Below, in pieces: positions 53,733 through 64,000 of a DNA stretch of 64,000 nt; positions within the stretch are counted from its first letter, which is position 1, and every line of letters begins with the position of its first letter. This DNA comes from Platanthera guangdongensis (lineage: Eukaryota; Streptophyta; Magnoliopsida; Asparagales; Orchidaceae). The notes beneath the pieces were generated by a model. It ran no database searches, had not been told where the DNA came from, and saw only the letters and a list, made by a program, of their open reading frames with translations. The DNA is taken from positions 117,229,895-117,293,894 of the forward strand of contig CM077160.1 in the NCBI GenBank assembly GCA_039583875.1. The letters run 5' to 3'. Both the position numbers and the translations under genes were made by a program.

Positions 53733-56700
53733 TTATTTTAGACTTCCTCCATCTAACATTCCTAATTGATTCAGGAACAATGTATGTTTCTTTTCATCCA
53801 AGGGTTTGGTGAAAATATCTCTCCTTTACAAATCAGTTGGGATATATTGAAGTTCAATTTTATTTTTCTCAACATTATCCCTTAGAAAGTGATGTCTAAT
53901 TTCTATGTGTTTTATCCTACTATGGAGGACTGGATTTTATGCTATGGAAATAGCACTGGTATTATCACAAAATATTTTTGACTTCTCTAAGTTGTAGCCA
54001 TAGTCTAGGAGTTGGTTTTGAATCCATAATATTTGTGAACAACAACTACCTGCAGCCATATATTCAGCTTCAGCAGTTGAAGTTGACATAGATGTTTGTT
54101 TCTTGCAAAACCAGGAGACAAGTCTGTCACCAAGAAACTGACAAGTTCCACTGGTGCTTTTCCTTTCTATTCTGCATCCAGCATAATCAGCATCAAAAAA
54201 TCCAGTTAAGTCAAATGCTGAATCTTTTGGATACCAGAGACCTAGATTTGGATAACTTTTTACATACCTAAGAATCCTTTTTACTAAGGTTAGATGTGAC
54301 TCTCTAGGGCTCACTTGGAATCTAGCACATATACATGTAGCAAACATTATGTCAGGTCTACTAACTGTAAGGTACAATAAAGAGCCAATCATTGCTCTAT
54401 ATGTTATCTGATCGACAGGTTTCTCATGTTCATCAGCATCTAATACAGCATTAGTAGGCATAGGTGTTTTCATACATGATGCTTTAGACATACCAAATTT
54501 CTTAACCAATTCTTTTGCATACTTGGTTTGAGAAAAAAATATGCCTTCAACATGTTGCTTGATTTGCAATCCTAAAAAGAAGGATAGCTCATCCATGCTA
54601 CTTATTTCAAATTTAGAATGCATTAGGTTGGAGAACCTTCTACACAAATTTGAATCAGTAGAACCAAATATAATATCATCTACATAGATTTGTACTAGTA
54701 GGGTATGAGACTTATGGGTTCTAAAAAAAAGAGTTTGGTCTACTCTACCCCTTATAAACTCATTTTTCAGAAGAAAGCATGCTAGGGTCTCATACCATGC
54801 TCTAGGAGCTTGCTTTAGACCATATAATGCTTGGTGCAATTTGAAAACATAATCAGGATGAGTTGAAGAGATAAAACCTGGGGGTTGTCTGACATAGACT
54901 TCTTCTTTGATATCTCCATTGAGAAAAGCACTCTTTACATCCATCTGGTATACTTTGAAACCTTTGTGTGCTGCATATGCTAAGAAGATTCTTATGGCCT
55001 CTAACCTTGCAACTGGTGCAAAAGTCTGGTCATAATATATCCCTTCTTCTTGAGAGTACCCTTGAGCAACTAGCCTTGCCTTGTTCCTTACAATGACTCC
55101 TTGATCATCCAATTTGTTTCTGAATACCCACTTTGTTCCAACAATGGAGTGATCCTTAGGCCTTGGTACTAGTTCCCAAACTATGTTCCTTTCAAATTGA
55201 TGCAACTCTTCTTACATTGCAATGATCCAGTGTGGATCTTGCTCTGCATCTTGAATGGATTGATGTTCAATTTGAGAAAGGAAGCAAGTGTGCATCAGGT
55301 TTTGGTTGACCTGATTTCTGGTTTGCACACCAGCTGAGATGTCTCCAATCACTTGGGAGATTGGATGGTCTCTTGATGTTACTAAATCAACATGGGATGT
55401 TGATTGTTCACCAACCTGTGTTGTTGTTTCCTCTTGTGGTACAACAACTGGCTCTTCAAGAAGTTTCTCTTCATGATGTTGAATGTCTACTTCATCTTCA
55501 CTGCTTTCCTCCTTTTGAATGATTTGTAACCTGTCCAAGTCTTCAGCAAGAGAGTGTACCTGCAAAGGTTCTATGGTAGAAGTATTATTCTCCTTGAAAG
55601 ACATGTTAGATTCATCAAAAGATATATGAACAGATTCTTCAATTTTGAGAGTAGATTTATTATATACCCTATAAGCTTTACTGATCATGGAGTATCCCAA
55701 AAACACTCCTTCATCAGCTTTAGCTTGAAATTTTGCTAAGTATTTCTTGTCATTATTATGAATGTAACAGATACAACCAAAAATTCTAAAATAGTCTACT
55801 TTAGGTTTCTTCCCTTTGAGTAATTTATAGTGAGTCTTGCCCTTCACTTTATGTATTAAACTTCTATTCAACACATAGTTGGAGGTGTTCACTGCCTCTG
55901 CCCAAAAGGATAGAGGAAGGTGAGCATCTGACAACAATGTAGTGGCAGATTCAATAAGAGTTCTATTTTTCCTTTCAGCTACCCCATTTTGTTGAGGAGT
56001 TCTAGGAGCTGAGAAAGTGTGTCTGATCCCTTCACTCTGACAGAACTCTTGCATAAGAAGAGAATCAAACTCTGTCCCATGATCACTTCTGATCAGGGTA
56101 ATGTGAGTATTGAACTCAGTCTGTATGCATTTGAGAAACTCTGTTAAACACTTAAAGTTATCAGACTTCTTCCTCAGAAAGAACACCCATGTGAATCTAG
56201 AGAAGTCATCTACAATCACCAAAGTGTAAGATTTCCCTCCTAAGCTTTGCACTGTAATGAGTCCAAAAAGATCCATGTGTAACAGATACAAAATCCAAGG
56301 TGAATCACTCTTATTGAGTGACTTGAAACTATTTTTGGTTTGCTTGCCTAATTGACAAGCCCTGCAGAGTCCTTCCTTCTTATAGGGGCCAGAAGGTAGT
56401 CCTCTAACAAGGTTGTCCTTGGATAGCCTAGCAATGGTTCTAAGGTTTATATGTCTTAATCTCTTATGTCATAACTCATTAGGTCTACAAATAGAATTAA
56501 ACAGGCAAATATCTACTTCTGTTGAAAGAAAGTCTACTAAATAGATGTTACCTTTCCTTTTACCTGTCAACATAGTTGTGTTGTCCTCTAATTTGATCTT
56601 GAATAAGTATTTGCTGAAAGTCACTTGGTAGCCTTCATCACATAGTTGACTGATACTGATCAGGTTGTGCTTTAGTCCTTCCACATAGACTACTTTCTTG

Positions 56701-56900
56701 AATGTGACTGTGCCAATATGGACTGCACCATATCCCTTTGTTAGTCCAAAGTTTGAATCACCAAATATGACTTTGGGTCCAAGCTTGGCTTTGAAGGATG
56801 TGAAGTTGTCCTTGTTTCCTATCATGTGCTTTGAGCACCCACTATCCAGATACCATTGTTGGTTTGATGTTGGATAGGTCTTCACCTGCACATAAAGCAA
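53733..56900 (-). pseudogene. E pol polyprotein
   Basis: One frame of 1055 codons plus stop, the same length as B pol. Protease [16 protein letters not shown] at 56469-56467 in the pre-integrase region (before HKRLRHIN, CRACQLGKQ); integrase HMDLFG, SDHGTEF, and GVAERKNRT; TAA near 55211 before the RT; RT with [21 protein letters not shown] and YVDDIIFGS; RNase H with SDADFAG-like FFDADYAGC (Ser of SDAD read Phe), STAEAEYMA and [11 protein letters not shown]; stops at 53937 and near 53830. It ends at TAA 53735-53733. Gag lies in a different frame. There is no ATG before the protease. Confidence 0.92.
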
Positions 56901-56940
56901 TTTACTTGTTTTTGACCCAGTTTACCTTGGGCCTAGGTTA

Positions 56941-58917
56941 TTAACCTTTAAATTCAGAAATAAATGACATCCATGGTTGACTCTTATAACCTTCAGGATG
57001 ACATCTCCTTGGAGGTATTATCCATTCAGTATAAGGGTTAAATCTTTGGGATGAAGGACCCCTAGGTTTGGATTTTGATTTACCTTTGAATAAGTTTTCA
57101 AAGCTCTGATATCTGCTCGACGATCGCTGAGCTGAGTTCGACAATCTTGGGTCAGATCGTCGAGCTCCATTCGAAGATCGACTGTGGCAGAGTTCAGGGT
57201 TTAGAGATCGTCGACCTGAGTTTGACGATTTTGCCTTAGATCTTTGATCTCTGTTCGGCGATCGTCTATCTCCGTTCGACGATTTCTGTTGAACTCTTAT
57301 TTTCTTAGGTAAGTCAGAATTTTTCCTAGCTACCTCTACAACTCTCTTACCTTTATCAGAAATAAACTTGATTGAGGTTGTTAATACTATAGGTTGGCTA
57401 GATGAAGCACCCAAGCCCAGTGTACTATTAAACCTTGAGTTCACTGTGCTTGTGATGTCCATTAGTTTGATACTTCTCTCATTGAGGTATTCTTCAAACT
57501 TTTTGGCCTCTGATAGCTCACTCTTCAGTGAAGCTATCTGCTCCCTACAGCACTCCAACTCCTCAGAGAGTTTGAGGTTTTCTGATTTTAAGTTACTGTG
57601 TTCAGATAATTGATTTCTGAGAGAAATGATTTCCTTCTTAGATTTTAATAGGTCTAAACATAGTGTTTTAAACTCATACTTAAAGTCCTCAGAGTTAAAA
57701 TCAAAAGAACTTATTACCTGGTCCTCTTCAGTTTGAGTCTCTGATTCAAATTCTGACTCTTCTGCATCAGAATTGTGTTGTGAGGCATTGATAACCATCA
57801 TGCAGAATTCCTTTTCATCAGCATCATCTTCATCATCACTTGAGCTAGATGAAGCTTCTGATTCTTCTTCTGTCTCACTCTAAGTTTCAGCAACAAATCC
57901 CTTCCTTGTGTGTTTGTTCTTGCTGAAGGAGGGTTTGACATTGTTATTCTTCTTGAAGTCCTTATCTTTTCTTCTTTCTTTCTTGTCCTTTCTGTCATTG
58001 TTTTTATTTTCTGGACAGTCAGGCACAATGTGTCCTGGTTTCCTACAACCAAAACAGATAATCTCTTTGTTATTTGATTTATCATACCTTGGCTTGTCAT
58101 GCTCTTTGTATGATCTTTTCCTGAAGTTCTTTCTGGCCATTTTGTAAAATCTTTTGGCCAGTAGACTTAACAATTCCTCATTGCCTGTGACCTTGTCTTC
58201 AGGCTGATCTTCAGTGGCTTTGAAAGCTATTGACTTTTCCTTTCTTGTGGCTGGTGAGACAACCTTCTGTTCTTCTTCTCTATTCTTAATGAGCAGCTCA
58301 TAAGACTTGAGCTTGCCCAAGAGAGCTTCAGTGGTGATCTCATTTAGACTTCTGGCATCCTTGATTGTCCAGATCCTTGAGTCCCAAGTGGTTGGGAAGC
58401 ACATTAGGATTTTATTATTTAGCTCAGTCAATGAGATCTCTTTGTCCAAAGTTTTCAGCTCATTGACTATGAGACTGAGTCTTTTATACATGTCTGCTAC
58501 TGACTCAGCTTCTCCTTTCTTGAAATTCTCATATTAGATTATGAGGTGAGATCTTCTGTCTTTTCTCTCATCAGTAGATCCTGAGACTATCTCAGATAGC
58601 TTGTCCCAGATGTCCTTTGCTGAGTTGCATTCAGCTACCTTTTGGAATATCTCATCAGACATAGTCTGGGCTAGAATGTTCATAGCCTATGCATCAGCCA
58701 ATTTCCATTTCTTTATTTCTGCATCTGTTCCTGAAGGAGGTGGAACAACACTTGTACTTGTGTTCTCTGGAGGTCTTAGACACACTGTCAAAACAGAATT
58801 GAAAATGTCCTCATCAATAGAGTTCATGTATAGTCTAATCCTTGCCTTCCAAAGTGCAAACTTAGATAGATTGCACACTTGAGGTCTGGTGCTAGCATAA
58901 TCTTTGTTTTGGGCCAT
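56941..58917 (-). pseudogene. E gag
   Basis: ATG 58917 (MAQNKDYASTRPQVCNL), 658 codons. Capsid helices (FALWKARIRLYMNSID, AMNILAQTMSDEIF, KDIWDKLSEIV), one knuckle CFGCRKPGHIVPDC near 58060, acidic region, coiled coil (ELECCREQIASLKSELSEAK). Then an unusual Ser/Asn/Arg-rich repeat (SSNGDRRSPNRDQRS, SSNGARRSDPRLSN) is encoded by the same TCGTCGAACGGAG-type words as the LTR palindromes (57110-57295). Stops at 58687, 58536 and 57882. The second knuckle of B gag is replaced by this basic repeat. Confidence 0.9.
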
Positions 58918-59076
58918 GATTTGTGAAGAAATGATCCTAATAACAAACTTACAACAAGCAGATCTAACTGGAGGGATCTTTGGGTTCAGGTGTTAGCCTG
59001 TACAACCACTAAGGTGTGGTATTTTAACCAACCTGGAAGATGTGGTATTTTTAACCAACCTGGCTCTGATACCAAT
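58918..59076 (-). other. E leader and primer-binding site
   Basis: The PBS TGGTATCAGAGC reads on the minus strand at 59074-59063, two bases from the LTR. The leader to gag has a duplicated GGTGTGGTATTTTAACCAACC-like pair near 59010-59060. Confidence 0.9.
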
Positions 59077-60670
59077 TGAAAGTGCAAGTTAGATCTGATA
59101 TACTCTAGAGGGTGGGTGAATAGAGTATGGTGCTTGCTAAAAACTTTTTACAACTGTTGTTGTATTCCTAAGTGAACAGGGAAGCAAATAACATAAAGTA
59201 AATCTAAACACAGAACAATCACAGATCAATCACAAGGCAATCACAAAGCATACCCAGAAACAAAAGAAAGACAAGCAGCCAGAAGACACAAGGAGCTATA
59301 GTGGTTCCCCAACCAATCTGGGTACATCTACTCTTCTACCACCCTAGGTAGGAATCCACTGCAGGATGAGTTGATCAGGTGTCTTGGGCACCAATGAGCT
59401 TTTGATAAGGTGCTCAAAAACCAAATCAGATTTTTTGATCAGGTGTCTTGCCACCACTGAGTTTTGATAAGATCTCAGAAACCAATCACAAACTTTTGAA
59501 GGGAGTTTGAAAAACTCTTTAAAGTAGAGAGAGAGAGAGAGAGGGAGAGAGGGATGAGATGATCTTCTCTGTCAACAGTCAGAGAGAAGATAGTGGATGT
59601 TGTCAAAGCTCCCCCTGAGATCTTGAGTTGTTCAGGAAGTGAAGCTTTGCAGTAGGGTGATAGGCCTTCAGATGATTTGATCTCCAGCAAAAGATGATTT
59701 CAGCAACAGCTGAAATGTGAGGTGTCTGGAGTCTTGAATGATGATGGCCTTTGAACACTTGAATCAAAAGAGATCTGAAAATTTCAGTTAGTTGATCTCC
59801 TTTTGTGATGTGTGTTCTTGTATGAATTTTTGAGACTGAGAATGTCTGCAACTCTCTTTCTTTCTCTTGTGTAATTGTTGTTGTAAGAGCTGTAATTCTT
59901 GTTGTTGCAGAGAATTGTTGTTGCAGAAGTTGTGTGTCTGACTTTAAGAAGAGAATGAAAAAAAACTGATCTTTTATTCCTTTGATCTGAATAGAAATAA
60001 TCCTCTGTCCAAGATAGCCGTTAGCCTGTCATAAATGACTTCCTTAACTGCATTTGTCTTATGGAGGAAAGTCCAATAAAACATTCCTTGAAAATTCCTT
60101 GAAACTTGCTCCAGATTAATTAAAAATGACTACAGGATCTCTGACATAAATGCTGAGAATAATTCCATAACTGTCTCAATTTGAATCTTGAAAAACGTCT
60201 AACTCTTCAGAAAAACGTCGAACTGAGCTCCACTATCGTTGAACTGAGCTCAGAGACTGAACTTAGATAGAAACAGAGATCGTCGATCTGAGCTCAACTA
60301 TCGTCGAACTGGGCTCAGAGATAGAGAATCAAACTAGAGTCAAGAACGTCGATCTGAGCTCGAAGATCGTCGAATGGAGTTCGACGACTCGTTGAAGTTG
60401 AGCTCATAGATCGTCGAATGGAGTTCGACGATTCATCGAAGTGAGCTCACCGATCGTCGAATGGAGTTCGACGATTCGTCGTACTGAGCTCGATGAAATG
60501 ACTTAGTCTCCTGAACTCAAAAAACCTGGTCTTGAGGGAAGCTTCCAAACCTAACTACTAACACTTAGACTCAATTCTAATTGACCTTTAGATCTATACA
60601 ATGAGGTCAAGATAGGTTTCCTAAGAGACATAGTGATCCTTGCCCAAATCAGTAATAGGGTGTTCTAACA
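59077..60670 (-). repeat. E 5' LTR
   Basis: 1594 bp, matching 48528-50137. Palindrome cluster at 60280-60490. No clear TATA box is seen; a weak ATAAAAGA lies near 59965 on the minus strand. Confidence 0.95.
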
Positions 60671-60675
60671 CCACC
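60671..60675. repeat. Target-site duplication of E, right copy (CCACC)
   Basis: See 48523-48527. Confidence 0.85.
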
Positions 60676-63053
60676 TTTCATAGCCTTGAAACAAGGATTC
60701 TGTGACGTGTCTATACCTCTTGCATATGGATATTTTTGGTCCTATGCCAGTTCACAGTCTAGGTAGGAAGGTCTACACATTTGTGGTAGTAGATGACTAT
60801 TCAAGATATTCCTGGGTGTTCTTCCTAAGACAAAAATCTGAAACCTCAAGTATCTTATATAGTTTTGTTAAACAAATTCAGAATGAGTTAGACAGTATAG
60901 TGGTCAAAATCAGAAGTGACCATGACACTGAATTTCAATCTGAAAGTATGACAAAACTGTGTGAAGAATTTGGGATTTTTCAAGAATTGTCCTCACCAAG
61001 AACACCTCAGCAAAATGGTATTGCTGAAAGGAAGAATAGAATATTGATAGAGGCTAGTAGAACCCTATTGAGTGACACTTCTCTCCCAGAATATTTCTGG
61101 GCTGAGGCAGTAAATACTGCATGTCATGTGATCAATAGGGCTACTATCACCAAGAGCCACAAGAAGACTCCCTATGAGATTGTGAAGGGCAGAAAACCAA
61201 ATTTATCCTAGTTTAGGATCTTTGGTTGCAAGTGTTATATACTTAACAATGGAAAGTCTTATCTAACCAAGTTTGCTGCCAAATCCCAAGAGAGGATATT
61301 TGTTGGGTACAACAACAATAGTAAGGCTTATAGGGTCTACAACTTGATTACTCAAGTTGTAGAAGAGTCTGTACATGTAGTTTTTGATGAAACAAGACTC
61401 ATTAACTGTGAATTGTCAAGTAGTCTTTGCAGCTCTACAGGTATAACTGATAGGCTGGACAAGCTTACCATTACAAAAGGTTCTACTACAACTCATCATG
61501 TAGAAGATGGTGGCTGCTGTCCAGGGGGAGTACAAGACTCTCTAGATGCAGAATAAGACCAAGAGGTGCAGTTAAATGAAGAGGCTGAAGGTGTACAACC
61601 TGAAGACAGACTGCCTCCAGCAAATAGACACTTAAAGGATCATCCAGCCAATCAAATAATTGGTGATCCCAGACAAGGAGTGCAAACAAGAAGCAGGAAC
61701 CTGAGTACAGTTCTTTACTCTAGCTTCCTATCCCAAGTAGAACCAAAGAAGTTTGAAGATGCAGTTCTAGACTCTCATTGGATTGATGCCATGCAAGAGG
61801 AGCTGAATCAGTTCAAAAGATGCAAGGTTTGGGAGCTAGTTCCTAAACCCAAGACCACAACATTATTGGAACTAAGTGGATCTTTAGAAACAAGTTGGAT
61901 GAGAATGAAATCATTATAAAGAATAAAGCTAGCCTGGTTGCAAAGGGATATAGGCAGGAAGAAGGTATTGATTTTGATCAAACCTTTGCTCCAGTAGCAA
62001 GACTGGAGGCAATCAGGATGTTACTTGCCTATGCAACATCTCAAGGGTTCAAGGTATATCAAATGGATGTTAAGTCAGCTTTCCTAAATGGAGATCTAAA
62101 GGAAGAAGTCTATGTAGAGCAGCCCTCAGGTTTTGTTGATCTCTTAAACCTGATTATGTATATAGACTTAGGAAGGCTTTGTATGGGTTAAAACAAGCCC
62201 CAAGGGCTTGGTATGAAACCCTGTCTAGTTTCCTCATTGAGAATAAATTCTCAAGGGGGAAAATAGACAAGACTCTATTCCTTAGGGAATCTAAAGGCAA
62301 GATTATCTTAGTCCAAATAATGTAGATGACATAATATTTGGGTCTACAGAAAGTAATCTTTGCAGGAAGTTTGCAAAACTTATGCAAGGAAAATTTGAAA
62401 TGAGCAGTATGGGGGAACTTAAGTTCTTCTTGGGTCTCTAAGTTAGACAGACTGAAGATGGCTTGTCCATATGCCAGTCTAAGTTCACCCTAGAGTTGAT
62501 AAAGAAGTATGGTATGGAATCATCCACTACCATGAGAACTCCTATGGGGTCAAGTGTGTCTCTAAGCAAAGATGATGCAGGGAAACCTGTAGATGAAACT
62601 TTGTATAGAGGGATATTTGGCTCCCAATTATATCTGACTGCTAGTAGACCAGATATCATGTATGCTACATGTGTCTGTGCTAGGTACCAAGCATGCCCTA
62701 AAGAATCTCATCTGACTGCAGTCAAAAAGATTTTGAGATATCTTAAGGGCACACCTTATCTAGGCCTTTGGTACCCTAGGAATGGAGATTTTGTACTACA
62801 GGTTATTAAGGGCACACCTTTATTTTGTGATTCTACTAGTGTCATTTTTATTGCAAATAATCCTGTCTCTCATAGTAGGACTAAGCACATAGAAATTAAA
62901 TACTATTTTCTTAAAGAACATGTAGAAAAAGAAGACATTTCACTAGAATATGTTAACACAGATAATCAGATTGCTGATATGTTTACTAAGCGCCTAGATG
63001 AAACCAAATTCAATAATTTTAAAATTGAATTAGGAATGTTGAACTTAGAATAG
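60676..63053 (+). pseudogene. C pol, remainder (integrase, RT, RNase H remnant)
   Basis: Continues from 48527. Integrase HMDIFGPMP, SDHDTEF (Gly read Asp) and IAERKNRI; TAG at 61209-61211 and TAA near 61553-61555; frameshifts near 61850 and 62141; a one-base loss in the YVDD codons near 62325; TAA near 62440. About 225 bp covering the first half of RNase H (SDADFAG to STAESEYVA in B) are deleted near 62797. The tail ([27 protein letters not shown]) reaches TAG 63051-63053. Not functional. Confidence 0.92.
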
Positions 63054-63550
63054 GTTCATAAAATTGGCTAAGTAAAATAGTGTCGACACACAGAGTTGTC
63101 TGTGTCGACACATAGAAGTGGTGTCGACATTTCAGAGAAATGGTGTCGACACATCTAGAAAGTATGTGTCGACACTTCAGAGAATTAGTGTCGACACATC
63201 CAGAGTAGGTGTTGACACATCCAGGGTGGTGTCGACACTTAGATTTTACACTAATTTCGTCGAGTAGAGTTTTGACTAATCATCGAGCTGAGATGTATAA
63301 GTGTCGACACATATATTCTGTCGACTATATTTGTGTCGACACATAGTTGTCGAGACATTAGAAGTAGGTGTCGACACTTTTCAACAGTGTCGACACATTT
63401 CAAGTATTTTGATGCGCCTTTTCACCTTCGATTTTAGAAAGGTATAAATAGGTCTTCACCATTGTTTGTCGACACGTTCACCATAGTTTCGAGACCAAAC
63501 TTGTGTGTCGACATCTCTCTTCTCTAAATTCAAAATTTCTCCAAACCCTA
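63054..63550 (+). promoter_or_regulatory. C pol-accessory ORF spacer: palindromes and TATA box
   Basis: About ten GTGTCGACAC copies or variants at 63079-63520, TATAAATA at 63443-63450, and the ATG 101 bp further on. Diverged from but colinear with the B spacer. Confidence 0.75.
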
Positions 63551-64000
63551 ATGGCACCCAAGCTAGAAAAGAACATCAATGAAGGTTATGAGCTCGTGCG
63601 ATATGCCTTTGATGACGCGGAACCAGAAATCCAAGGTGTTGTAACCCTAGTTGCAGGGACTGGATTAGAGTATCTAGTTTCTGAGCCAATCAAGATTTGG
63701 AAGAAGGAGGTCCTCGAATTCTTTAGTGCAGCTACTCTTGATGAAACTGGTCTTAAGATTAAATCCAAAGTCCATGGAGTTAAAGTAAAAATCACCCAGA
63801 AAAGTCTAAGAAAGATTCTACATCTACCTAGAACTAAAGAAGAGGAAGATGTACCTGTATCAAAGATAAGGGAGGCACTACAATGGTATGGATTAGATTC
63901 AAGCATGAAGATTGGATCAGTTTTTAACAGGAAAGGGATGAACATACAAGGAAAGTTTTTATATGAAGTAGTTGGGAAGGTGATTCTGAGCAAGCCAGGT
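63551..64000 (+). CDS. C accessory ORF, 5' part (continues past the window)
   Basis: ATG 63551 (MAPKLEKNINEGYELVRYAF), open for 150 codons to the window edge. Homologous to the start of the B accessory ORF (LEYLVSEPIKIWKKEVLEFF, KVHGVKVKITQKSLRKIL, VVGKVILSKPG). The start is chosen by position against B and by the upstream TATA box. No break is visible in this part, although the rest of C is badly decayed. Confidence 0.85.
   Translation, partial: MAPKLEKNINEGYELVRYAFDDAEPEIQGVVTLVAGTGLEYLVSEPIKIWKKEVLEFFSAATLDETGLKIKSKVHGVKVKITQKSLRKILHLPRTKEEEDVPVSKIREALQWYGLDSSMKIGSVFNRKGMNIQGKFLYEVVGKVILSKPG

Larger units (their letters stand above)
48528..60670 (-). mobile_element. Element E: Sirevirus of a second family, inserted in C pol
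   Basis: Minus-strand order: 5' LTR 60670-59077, PBS, gag, pol, palindrome spacer, accessory ORF, PPT, 3' LTR 50137-48528. 12.1 kb. LTRs are similar throughout with scattered differences. Gag has three nonsense codons, pol four and the accessory ORF three, but few indels, so decay is mostly point mutation. Confidence 0.95.
44259..64000 (+). mobile_element. Element C: defective Sirevirus related to B, runs off the window
   Basis: 5' LTR, PBS, gag, pol (split by E), palindrome spacer and start of the accessory ORF are visible; the 3' LTR lies beyond 64000. Its LTR is shorter than B's (1558 vs 2085 bp) mainly through fewer palindromes. Gag and pol carry many stops and indels. A left target copy would be CATGA (44254-44258) but cannot be checked. 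Confidence 0.92.

Overview
This is plant nuclear DNA made almost wholly of nested LTR retrotransposons. The evidence is Ty3/gypsy (chromovirus-like and Tat) and Ty1/copia (Sirevirus/Maximus) gag-pol proteins, primer-binding sites resembling plant initiator-methionine tRNA complements (TGGTATCAGAGC), TG...CA LTRs with 5-bp target duplications, and a Helitron/PIF1 helicase remnant. I see no host gene, tRNA, rRNA or CRISPR. The species cannot be named from the sequence.

Layout. 1-183 is the tail of a Helitron-type helicase. 301-1479 (+) is a Ty3/gypsy RNase H-integrase fragment that abuts, head to head, element D. D is a minus-strand chromovirus-like element (RT, protease and gag at 1480-4290, leader, PBS at 5078-5089) whose inferred ~3.4-kb 5' LTR runs from 42565 down to 5092 and is split by a nest. 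Element T (6100-40174, +) is a Tat-lineage element inserted in D's LTR. It has gag-pol with two RNase H domains, a 231-bp tandem array, and two antisense, intron-containing accessory genes, each with its own TATA box. Element A (14523-36171, TSD GCTCG) sits inside the first antisense gene of T; it is a Sirevirus-like element that has lost pol. Element B (17893-31048, TSD TGAAC) sits inside A; it is a Sirevirus with intact gag and pol frames but a decayed accessory (envelope-position) ORF. This is a four-level nest, D>T>A>B.

42566-44258 holds pyrimidine-rich minisatellites, a decayed minus-strand relative of T, and unassigned AT-rich DNA. Element C (44259 to beyond 64000, +) is a broken Sirevirus related to B. 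Element E (48528-60670, minus) is a different Sirevirus inserted into C's pol.

Common logic. Each Sirevirus encodes gag, pol and a downstream accessory ORF. In B, C and E the spacer between pol and this ORF carries the same short palindrome family as the element's own LTR, followed by a TATA box about 100 bp before the accessory ATG. That suggests an internal promoter copied from, or co-evolving with, the LTR promoter. T solves the same problem differently, with antisense genes that have their own TATA boxes and 72-75-nt GT-AG introns. Most copies carry nonsense changes of the CAA/CAG/CGA/TGG-to-stop kind expected from methyl-cytosine deamination, so only B looks recently competent.
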